This document shows, piece after piece, positions 15,124 through 21,585 of a stretch of DNA of 33,424 nucleotides (position 1 is the stretch's first letter; each line of letters opens with the position of its first letter). Below the pieces are notes generated by a model, which was given only the letters and a program-made list of their open reading frames with translations, was not told the DNA's origin and searched no databases. Position numbers and translations under genes: made by a program. Origin of the DNA: an uncultured Bacteroidales bacterium. GTDB lineage: Bacteria; Bacteroidota; Bacteroidia; Bacteroidales; Muribaculaceae. The stretch covers positions 1-33,424 of the forward strand of contig URNY01000008.1 in assembly GCA_900549375.1 (NCBI GenBank), given 5' to 3'.

Positions 15124-16650
15124 TTATATCTTTCTGTTATCAATGATTTTGCGGATCGCGCGGCCCGCGTAAGAAGCGATATCACCGGCAGTCAGGCCGA
15201 ATTCGCCGATATCCTCAGCGGCGAGGTCGCCTGCGAGACCGTGAACATAAACGCCGATAGTGGCCGCATGTTCCGGACGGTAACCCTGGGCAAGGAATGC
15301 GGTGATCACTCCCGTGAGGACATCGCCGGAACCGGCGGTGGCCATACCCGGATTTCCTGTCGGATTTATATATACACGGCCCGTAGGGCGCACTGTGGCG
15401 GTATAGTGGCCTTTGAGCACGATGATGATGTTATACTTGCGTGCCATTTCAATGGCGGTTTTCAGCCGGTCTTCCGAGGAACGTTGTTCTCCGAAGAGCC
15501 GGTCGAATTCTCCGATATGCGGAGTTATAATGGTTTTTGTCGGCAGCAGGTCGAGCAAATCGGGTTGGCGGGAGATGCAGTTAAGTGCGTCGGCATCGAG
15601 AACGAGAGGTGTTACTCCTGTCTTGAGCAGCTTTTCGAGAGCCGACAGGGTCTGGTCGTTGGTGCCTATGCCCGGGCCCGCGGCCACGGCCTGATGCACG
15701 TGATGCACTGTCATGTCGGTTATGAAATGCTCGTTGCGGTCTGGCTCGAACATGGCTTCAGGCACAGCCGTCTGCAGAATAGGAAGGCCTCCGGCGGCGC
15801 CATGGACCGTGGCGAGGCCTGCTCCGCTTTTCAACACCGAACGCACACACATCACGGCAGCGCCCATCATTCCCGTGCTCCCGGCGAATATCAGAGCCGA
15901 GCCATAATCGCGCTTTCCGGTGAACGGCAGCCTCTTATGAAGCAGCGGCCGGATATTCCTCGCTTCGACAAGAATATAGTCGGAAGCAGTCTCCTTTATT
16001 TTTGTTTCATCGAGATCTATGTCGAGAAGTTTCCATTCGCCGAGCACATCATTGTTCTCTTCGAAAAAGAAGGAGAGCCTCGGCATCTGGAAAGCGAGCG
16101 TCAGGTTGGCATGGACCATGTCGCGCCGGTTGATATGCGAGTTCCATTCGCCGAAAAGGCCGGAAGGGAGATCTATACTGACCACATACGCTCCGGATTC
16201 GTTGATGTATCTCGCCACCGACACGAAACCACCCATCAGGGGCTGATTCAGACCGGATCCGAACAGGCCGTCGATCACTACATCTTTCTCGCATAGAAAG
16301 GGAGGGCTGAATTCGCGTGTCACTTCCGTGAAATCCACTCCATCGATGGTGATAAGTTTCTTACGCTCTTCATCGCAGTCATGGCTCAGTTTGCCGCTGA
16401 CATTGAAAAGGAACACTTCGACTTTGCGGTAGCCTTGCTCAATGAGCATCCTGGCTACCGCCAGAGCATCGCCGCCGTTATTCCCCGGACCGGCCATCAC
16501 CACAAAGCGCTGGCTCGGAAGAAAACGCGACACGAGCTCGCAACTCACCGCGGAAGCTGCGCGCTCCATCAGGTCGATGGAACTTATTCGCTGGGCCTCG
16601 CAGGTGGCGCTGTCGATCTCTTGTATGGCTTGGGATGTAAATATTTTCAT
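15124..16650 (-). CDS. nnr: bifunctional NAD(P)H-hydrate epimerase / ADP-dependent dehydratase
   Basis: This 508-residue enzyme repairs hydrated, inactive NADH and NADPH. Residues 1 to about 215 are the epimerase (YjeF N-terminal) domain with VVMAGPGNNGGDALAVARML and DVVIDGLFGSGLNQPL. From about 235 on is the ribokinase-like ADP-dependent dehydratase, with AGSTGMMGAAVM, AAGPGIGTND, TPHIGEFDRLFG, IVLKGHYT and the ATP/ADP site NPTGNPGMATAGSGDVLTG. The fusion is common in bacteria. It heads the minus-strand series nnr-DUF4831-xseA-xseB. Its -7 box ends 10 nt before the ATG, so the leader is very short, and the fba terminator lies just upstream. Confidence 0.96.
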   Translation of the reverse strand: MKIFTSQAIQEIDSATCEAQRISSIDLMERAASAVSCELVSRFLPSQRFVVMAGPGNNGGDALAVARMLIEQGYRKVEVFLFNVSGKLSHDCDEERKKLITIDGVDFTEVTREFSPPFLCEKDVVIDGLFGSGLNQPLMGGFVSVARYINESGAYVVSIDLPSGLFGEWNSHINRRDMVHANLTLAFQMPRLSFFFEENNDVLGEWKLLDIDLDETKIKETASDYILVEARNIRPLLHKRLPFTGKRDYGSALIFAGSTGMMGAAVMCVRSVLKSGAGLATVHGAAGGLPILQTAVPEAMFEPDRNEHFITDMTVHHVHQAVAAGPGIGTNDQTLSALEKLLKTGVTPLVLDADALNCISRQPDLLDLLPTKTIITPHIGEFDRLFGEQRSSEDRLKTAIEMARKYNIIIVLKGHYTATVRPTGRVYINPTGNPGMATAGSGDVLTGVITAFLAQGYRPEHAATIGVYVHGLAGDLAAEDIGEFGLTAGDIASYAGRAIRKIIDNRKI

Positions 16651-16660
16651 TTCTAACCTA

Positions 16661-16692
16661 CAAATTTAACTCTCCGTTTCCATAAATCCAAA
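16661..16692 (-). promoter_or_regulatory. promoter of nnr
   Basis: The minus strand carries TTTG (16692-16689), a 20-nt spacer and TAAATTTG (16668-16661), a textbook Bacteroidota promoter. The nnr ATG follows 10 nt after the -7 box. The -33 element starts 7 nt past the end of the fba terminator stem. Confidence 0.75.
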
Positions 16693-16699
16693 TACAAAA

Positions 16700-16745
16700 T
16701 TCCGGGAGACGTCTCGGATTAATAAAAACGATACGTCTCCCGGAA
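16700..16745 (-). terminator. fba: long-stem terminator of the aldolase gene
   Basis: TTCCGGGAGACGT (16700-16712) and ACGTCTCCCGGAA (16733-16745) form a perfect 13-bp stem with a 20-nt loop, starting 24 bp after the aldolase stop. The 3' tract on the minus strand is only moderately T-rich (TTTTGTATTT). Confidence 0.8.
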
Positions 16746-16769
16746 ATGTGGAATTTGGAAGCCGAGGAA

Positions 16770-17771
16770 TTACTCTGCCTTTCCTTCGCTGCCGAGAACG
16801 GCAATGATCTTATGCTTGTAGAGCTTCTCCATCTCCTCGCGGGCCGGTCCAAGATACTTACGCGGGTCGAACTCGGCGGGTTTCTCGTCGAAGATGCGAC
16901 GGACAGTGGCGGTCATGGCAAGACGGCTGTCGGAATCGATGTTGATCTTGCATACATCCATCTTGGCTGCCTTGCGGAGTTCCTCCTCGGGAATACCGAT
17001 AGCATCGGGAAGCTTGCCGCCATGTGCGTTGATCATGTCGACATATTCCTGGGGAACGGAAGAGGATCCGTGGAGCACGATGGGGAATCCGGGGATCTTG
17101 GCCTCTACTGCCTCAAGCACATTGAATGCCAGCGGCGGGGGAACGAGACGTCCGGTCTTCGGATCGCGAGTGCACTGCTCGGGAGTGAACTTGTAGGCTC
17201 CATGGGAAGTACCGATGGAGATGGCGAGGCTGTCGACGCCTGTGCGGCTAACGAAATCAACCACCTCGTTGGGATCGGTATAGGTGTGGTGGTCGGAACT
17301 TACCTCGTCTTCTACACCGGCAAGCACTCCGAGCTCGCCCTCTACCGTTACATCATATTTGTGGGCGTAATCGCAAACTTTCTTTGTGAGGGCCACATTC
17401 TCCTCATAGGGAAGATGGCTGCCGTCGATCATCACCGACGAAAATCCATGGTCAACACAGTCCTTGCAAAGCTCGAAGCTGTCGCCATGGTCGAGGTGAA
17501 GAACAATCTGCGGATGCTCCCAGCCGAGAGATTTGGCATATTCTACAGCGCCCTGCGCCATGTAACGCAGCAGGATTGCGTTGGCATAGTTGCGGGCACC
17601 TTTGGAAACCTGAAGAATCACAGGCGACTTGGTGTCGGCTGCTGCCTTGATGATGGCCTGAAGCTGCTCCATGTTGTTGAAATTGAATGCGGGGATGGCA
17701 TATCCTCCATGAACTGCCTTCGCGAACATCTCTTTGGTGTTCACCAGACCTAAACTCTTGTAATCTACCAT
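16770..17771 (-). CDS. fba: class II fructose-bisphosphate aldolase
   Basis: This is a zinc-dependent aldolase of glycolysis and gluconeogenesis, cleaving fructose 1,6-bisphosphate to dihydroxyacetone phosphate and glyceraldehyde 3-phosphate. The 333-residue sequence has GGYAIPAFNFNNMEQLQAII, the zinc-binding and catalytic blocks IVLHLDHGDSFELC, SVMIDGSHLPYEEN and VEGELGVLAG, then the phosphate-binding SIGTSHGAYKF, LHGSSSVP and KINIDSDSRLAMT. Length fits the class IIB group. It is a single gene with a consensus promoter about 120 bp upstream and a 13-bp stem terminator. The leader of about 110 nt shows no strong structure by eye. Confidence 0.97.
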   Translation of the reverse strand: MVDYKSLGLVNTKEMFAKAVHGGYAIPAFNFNNMEQLQAIIKAAADTKSPVILQVSKGARNYANAILLRYMAQGAVEYAKSLGWEHPQIVLHLDHGDSFELCKDCVDHGFSSVMIDGSHLPYEENVALTKKVCDYAHKYDVTVEGELGVLAGVEDEVSSDHHTYTDPNEVVDFVSRTGVDSLAISIGTSHGAYKFTPEQCTRDPKTGRLVPPPLAFNVLEAVEAKIPGFPIVLHGSSSVPQEYVDMINAHGGKLPDAIGIPEEELRKAAKMDVCKINIDSDSRLAMTATVRRIFDEKPAEFDPRKYLGPAREEMEKLYKHKIIAVLGSEGKAE

Positions 17772-17887
17772 GGGTTGAATTATTATTTAGTTGGTTTATA
17801 TTTTTTGACTCTGTTCCTTAAATATGTCTGACTGATAACTGTCTGCCGCGGCCTCGGGCCATAACATCCTGCTTCACAAAATCTCTG

Positions 17888-17919
17888 CAAATATAGAAAT
17901 TTTTCTTTAATTTAGCAAA
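17888..17919 (-). promoter_or_regulatory. promoter of fba
   Basis: The minus strand has TTTG (17919-17916), 20 nt, then TATATTTG (17895-17888). The -33 element lies inside the last codons of the upstream nitroreductase gene. The predicted start near 17881 gives fba a leader of about 110 nt. Confidence 0.7.
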
Positions 17920-18485
17920 ATTTCGCATGCCCCGCGCTTGGGCACGTGATGAATGCCGCGCTCGTCTCTCCAGTATCGGCAGTCGCCATCCTTCATAGGC
18001 TCGAGCATCACCTCCTCCGCAGGTACTCCGAGGGCTATCACGTGCCTCGGCTCGATATCCTCAGGCAGCTCCAGAATACGGGCAAGCTCCTTGCGGTCGA
18101 ACGATTTGACAATGCAGCTTCCGAATCCCCGACTCACGGCGCCCAGAGTGATTGCCTCAAGTTGCAGACCTTCGTCGCACATCGGGTCGGAGGTCAGCCC
18201 TCGGTCAAGACATTGGACAATATATGCGGCAGGGCGTTCCCCCTCTGCGGGGCCGCACCAGTCGGCAAGATATCCTGCCCAGCCGAGAAGCGGGAAAACA
18301 GAGTCACACTCCCCGGCCTCCTCCACAAGTCGATATTTCAACGGCTGCAGATTGCGCCCCGATGCACACAGGCACGCGAGCGACGCCAGTTCCGCGAGTA
18401 TTTCACGACTTATTCTTTCCTCCTGTTTAAAACGACGATACGAACGATTGCGTTCGAGCAATTCTTTGAGTTCTTTGAATTCCAT
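17907..18485 (-). CDS. nitroreductase family protein
   Basis: The 192-residue protein has the small FMN-dependent nitroreductase fold: RNRSYRRFKQEERISREILA at the N-terminus (FMN phosphate contacts at the RSYRRF arginines), CASGRNLQPLKYRLVEE (the SxxNxQPW-like site, here NLQPL), and LGAVSRGFGSCIVKSFDRKE with RHVIALGVPAEEV at the C-terminus. Members reduce nitro compounds, quinones or flavins with NAD(P)H; the substrate here is unknown. Cysteines are rather many, including LACLCASG. The ATG at 18485 lies 4 nt after the G of a consensus -7 box, so the mRNA should be leaderless. It is divergent from the DAHP synthase gene across 66 bp. Confidence 0.88.
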   Translation of the reverse strand: MEFKELKELLERNRSYRRFKQEERISREILAELASLACLCASGRNLQPLKYRLVEEAGECDSVFPLLGWAGYLADWCGPAEGERPAAYIVQCLDRGLTSDPMCDEGLQLEAITLGAVSRGFGSCIVKSFDRKELARILELPEDIEPRHVIALGVPAEEVMLEPMKDGDCRYWRDERGIHHVPKRGACEILLN

Positions 18486-18489
18486 ATCC

Positions 18490-18523
18490 CAAATTTAATA
18501 AATATATGCTAATTTTGCAACAG
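18490..18523. promoter_or_regulatory. divergent promoters of nitroreductase (minus) and DAHP synthase (plus)
   Basis: Minus strand: TTG, 20 nt and TAAATTTG (18497-18490), ending 4 nt before the nitroreductase ATG. Plus strand: TAATTTTG (18510-18517), 34 nt before the DAHP synthase ATG. The two -7 boxes are 12 bp apart, so polymerase at one should block the other. Confidence 0.65.
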
Positions 18524-18551
18524 ACTCTCGTTCCTTATAATTTCGCATAGC

Positions 18552-19661
18552 ATGATCATAGAAGATATAAAGCCTCTTTTCCCCTCGATAGAAGCGGAAG
18601 ACACACCTCTTCTGATCGCAGGACCATGCAGCGCCGAAAGCCGCGGACAGGTGCTTGAGACAGCAAAGGCGCTGGCTGCCTGCGGCGTGAAGGTGTTTCG
18701 CGCCGGAGTCTGGAAACCTCGCACGAAACCCGGAGGTTTCGAGGGCATAGGCTCTCCGGCACTTTCATGGCTTTCCGAGGCAGGTAAACTCACAGGCATG
18801 AGTGTGGTCACCGAGGTGGCCACGGGAAGTCATCTTCTCGAAGCTCTCGATGCGGGAATCGACGCGGTATGGATCGGAGCCCGGACCACTGCAAATCCTT
18901 TTGCCGTCCAGGAGATTGCCGATACTTTCGCTTCGCTCTCGCCGGCCCGGCGCGACAGCGTGGCGGTGCTGGTAAAGAATCCGGTGAACACCGATCTTGA
19001 GCTATGGATCGGCGCTATCGAACGGCTTTATGAAGCGGGTGTGAGACGAATCGGGGCGGTGCATCGCGGATTTTCCGCCTATGGCACCCGCATCTACCGC
19101 AATCCGCCGGAGTGGCGCATACCTCTCGAATTTCACCGCCGGCTTCCTCAGGTGCCTCTTCTTTGCGACCCTTCCCATATAGGAGGGAAACGCGAGTTCG
19201 TCCTGCCGCTTGCACAAAGGGCGATGGACATGAACTTCGACGGGCTGATCATTGAATCGCATTGTCACCCCGACGAAGCTCTGAGCGACAGCCTCCAACA
19301 GATTCTTCCTTCGGAAATACCGGCGGTTTTCGAAATCATGCGCCGCCGTCGACGCGAGGATGTCTCTTCCCTGCCGCTCGAACAGATGCGCCGCAAAATC
19401 GATGATCTCGACGACCGGTTGCTCGACATACTCTCGCAACGCATGGCCGTGGCCCGGGAAATCGGAGAATATAAAAAACAGAACGACCTGCAGGTGGTGC
19501 AGAAGCAACGCTACAGCCATCTGATGCAGAAGCGGCAGGAGGAGGGGGAGGCTCTCGGCCTCGGGCGCAAATTCATCACCACGGTGATCTCGGCCATCCA
19601 TGAGGAATCCGTCAGGCAACAGCTCGAGAACAGGGAGCCGGAAAATCAGAAAAAAGATTAA
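18552..19661 (+). CDS. bifunctional 3-deoxy-7-phosphoheptulonate synthase / chorismate mutase
   Basis: The 369-residue fusion begins the shikimate pathway and also commits chorismate to phenylalanine and tyrosine. Residues 1 to about 270 are a DAHP synthase of the KDSA-like (type I beta) group: LLIAGPCSAESRGQVLETA, VFRAGVWKPRTKPGGFEG, VWIGARTTANPFAVQEIAD, VLVKNPVNTDLELWIGAIER and LCDPSHIGGKREFVLPL. From about 275 the AroQ-type chorismate mutase follows: QMRRKIDDLDDRLLDILSQR and MAVAREIGEYKKQNDLQV. The C-terminal mutase position is the usual Bacteroidota order and probably gives feedback control by prephenate or aromatic amino acids. It is a single gene; no attenuator or leader peptide is visible in the 28 nt between predicted transcript start and ATG. 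Confidence 0.95.
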   Translation: MIIEDIKPLFPSIEAEDTPLLIAGPCSAESRGQVLETAKALAACGVKVFRAGVWKPRTKPGGFEGIGSPALSWLSEAGKLTGMSVVTEVATGSHLLEALDAGIDAVWIGARTTANPFAVQEIADTFASLSPARRDSVAVLVKNPVNTDLELWIGAIERLYEAGVRRIGAVHRGFSAYGTRIYRNPPEWRIPLEFHRRLPQVPLLCDPSHIGGKREFVLPLAQRAMDMNFDGLIIESHCHPDEALSDSLQQILPSEIPAVFEIMRRRRREDVSSLPLEQMRRKIDDLDDRLLDILSQRMAVAREIGEYKKQNDLQVVQKQRYSHLMQKRQEEGEALGLGRKFITTVISAIHEESVRQQLENREPENQKKD

Positions 19662-19774
19662 GACTCTGTTCCTTAATTTTTTTTGTCACAGATTCCTGAT
19701 CTCCGAGTATTACCGATAAACAGAATCCGCTACGAGGTGCCGTCTCTCTCCACGGGGTCTCTTCAACATTGGAT

Positions 19775-20269
19775 ATGACAGACGAAGAGTTCAAGTCTCT
19801 GATATTGCCCCGGCAGGACATGATGTACCGTGTGGCGTTTCTCATCCTCAGGAAAGAGGAGGATGCGGCCGACATTGTGCAGGAGACAATGCTGAGTCTG
19901 TGGCAGAAACGGGCTTTCCTCTCCTCGGATGGCAACATTCCGGCATATTGCGCCGCGGCAGCGCGCAATAAGTCGCTCTCACATATCCGCGACACCGGCA
20001 ATGTTGTCAGCATCGAGGATACCACAGTCGAACCGGCTGAGGAGCCCTCTGTGAGATTCGAGTCAAAGGAGCGGCTCTCGGCGGTGGAATCAATGCTCGA
20101 GAGATTGCCGGAGAATCAGAAGCGTGTGATACGGCTATTCTCATATTCAGGATGTTCCAATGAGGAGATAGCCGAAATCACAGGATTCTCCGATGTAAAT
20201 GTCAGAGCGTTGCTGAGCCGCGGACGGCGGCGGCTCCGCGAGTTGCTGTCCTCTTCAGCCAAACATTAG
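19775..20269 (+). CDS. ECF-type RNA polymerase sigma factor
   Basis: This is a 164-residue sigma-70 family protein with region 2 (MMYRVAFLILRKEEDAADIV, QETMLSLWQK) and region 4 with its helix-turn-helix (LPENQKRVIRLFSYSGCSNE, then EIAEITGFSDVNVRALLSRG), and no region 1 or 3, hence extracytoplasmic-function type. ATG 19775 was chosen over the in-frame TTG two codons earlier. The 113 bp upstream lack a TAnnTTTG box near the start, which would fit transcription by its own holoenzyme. It is followed at 24 bp by a single-span membrane protein and then a secreted DUF4252 protein, a layout common for Bacteroidota sigma/anti-sigma loci. The inducing signal is unknown. Confidence 0.9.
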   Translation: MTDEEFKSLILPRQDMMYRVAFLILRKEEDAADIVQETMLSLWQKRAFLSSDGNIPAYCAAAARNKSLSHIRDTGNVVSIEDTTVEPAEEPSVRFESKERLSAVESMLERLPENQKRVIRLFSYSGCSNEEIAEITGFSDVNVRALLSRGRRRLRELLSSSAKH

Positions 20270-20293
20270 GAGCTGTTTCTAAAATGATTGAAT

Positions 20294-21007
20294 ATGAACG
20301 ATAATTTCGACATAAAACTACAAAACGCCAAACTCTTGCTCGAGAGATATTATTCCGGCGAAACAAGTCAGCATCAGACTTCCCTGCTCATCGGGTTGCT
20401 GCATGAGCTGATCGAGGAGAATCGGGAGCATACCGGTTCTCTGGCAGATGAGTTGCGGATAATTCTGGAAATTGAGGGTATAGGCGCAGAGAATATAGCC
20501 GTGCCCGCCGACCTCAATCGACGCATAGAGGACGCTTTGCCGAAACGGAGGGGATGGCGGAGGCGTATTTCGGTGGCTGTGACATCGGCCGCGGCCGCGG
20601 CAGTTGTGGTCTTCGGCACATGGAAAGCCGTGGACTATGCCGGAAAGGATGCCCGGTTCGCCGATACGCCGAAGACCGCGACAGCAACCATAGCCCCGTC
20701 TGAAACGGAGTCGGACAAAGAATCCGGAGAGTTAATCATGACATTGCCGCAACCCGACAGAATCGCAGCCTCAAAGAAAGCGACGAGTCCTAAACCATCC
20801 GCTGTCATAAAAAATGTTGAAACCTTCCGGGAGGGCGCAACTCGCGGCAACATCCGAGAAGTCACCGATCCGGAGGAAGCGGCCATGATCATCGACCGCG
20901 TTTTAGTGAAGATGATGAAAACCGTAAATACAGCCGAGGCCGCATGCGATGAGCCTCAGATAGTGATCGACAATATGAATCATACAATTGCAAAAGCCAC
21001 ATTATGA
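20294..21007 (+). CDS. single-span membrane protein, candidate anti-sigma factor
   Basis: This 237-residue protein is recognised only by layout. It has a cytoplasmic-looking helical N-terminus (residues 1-85, including AKLLLERYYSGETSQHQ and a PADLNRRIEDALPKRRG segment), a basic stop (WRRRISV) leading into one membrane span (about 92-110), then a Ser/Thr/Ala/Pro-rich outer segment. The C-terminal DPEEAAMIIDRVLVKMMKTV helix may be periplasmic. Position directly after an ECF sigma gene and the YYxGETS motif, often seen in small Bacteroidota anti-sigma proteins, suggest it holds the sigma factor at the membrane. No zinc-binding HxxxCxxC motif is present, so it is not a classical ZAS-type anti-sigma factor. 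Its stop overlaps the next start (ATGA). ATG 20294 is used; a TTG two codons upstream is possible. Confidence 0.7.
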   Translation: MNDNFDIKLQNAKLLLERYYSGETSQHQTSLLIGLLHELIEENREHTGSLADELRIILEIEGIGAENIAVPADLNRRIEDALPKRRGWRRRISVAVTSAAAAAVVVFGTWKAVDYAGKDARFADTPKTATATIAPSETESDKESGELIMTLPQPDRIAASKKATSPKPSAVIKNVETFREGATRGNIREVTDPEEAAMIIDRVLVKMMKTVNTAEAACDEPQIVIDNMNHTIAKATL

Positions 21008-21585
21008 AGAATTTTTTAACATCCGCGATATTGGTTGTCACGGCTCTCGCCTGCGCTCCGTCAGCCTCTGCACGCGATTTATTCCCCTCGCTCTTCGATG
21101 AACCCGGCATCGAGACAGTATACGTATCCAAAACGATGTTGCTCAATACCGACAAGTCAAGAGACATCCTCTACAGTTCACTCCATCTCTACGACAACAG
21201 GAATCTCGAAGACCTTTATGTTTACTCCTGTATCACTCCCGAAGGCGTGCAGGCTGCCAAGAAGGCGTTGGACGAATATCTGGACAAGAACAAGATGGAG
21301 ACTCTGATGCGCACAAAATCGCAAAAGGAATCCTCCACAATCTATGGACAGCCGATTCCCGGGAAAGAGGGACATTTCTCCGTGATAATCCTTGTGAGCG
21401 GGGGCAAGAACTATAACATCGTGGTACTTTCGGGCGACATCGTGTTCAATTTCGGCCAGCTCGGAAACCTCGACAAGATACTCATGGAGGGGGCGAAGAG
21501 GCTCAATGCAAGCGGTGTAGCATGTCAACCAATCTTTCTCCCGAACCGATGGTATAGCCTTGGGTCGCTGAAACTACCCGGTTGA
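21004..21585 (+). CDS. DUF4252 family secreted protein
   Basis: The 193-residue product has a cleavable signal peptide (MKNFLTSAILVVTALACAPS, cleavage likely after ASA at residue 23), then DLFPSLFDEPGIETVYVSKT with MLLN and the LEDLYVYSCITPEG and FSVIILVSGGKNYNIVVLSG strands characteristic of DUF4252. This family has no known function and often lies in sigma-factor operons of Bacteroidota. The start overlaps the putative anti-sigma stop by 4 bp, so the two are translationally coupled. The last 27 codons overlap the 3' end of the transglutaminase gene on the opposite strand; this tail (from about residue 166) is not a recognisable part of DUF4252 and may be a read-on extension. A role in sensing envelope stress for the sigma factor is a guess. 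Confidence 0.8.
   Translation: MKNFLTSAILVVTALACAPSASARDLFPSLFDEPGIETVYVSKTMLLNTDKSRDILYSSLHLYDNRNLEDLYVYSCITPEGVQAAKKALDEYLDKNKMETLMRTKSQKESSTIYGQPIPGKEGHFSVIILVSGGKNYNIVVLSGDIVFNFGQLGNLDKILMEGAKRLNASGVACQPIFLPNRWYSLGSLKLPG

Noticed and set aside
15241..16296. Long plus-strand open frame (351 codons) opposite nnr.
   Set aside because: It is a shadow of the nnr frame; the minus-strand protein carries full NAD(P)HX repair motifs while the plus-strand translation has none. The same holds for the long opposite frames over queA, fba, xseA, murF-alr and the fucosidase.
17807..17821. Shared 15-base string GACTCTGTTCCTTAA, also at 19662-19676, with shorter versions near 18525 and 28887.
   Set aside because: In a 33-kb window about one exact 15-base repeat is expected by chance when both strands are counted, and the copies have no consistent position or orientation relative to genes.
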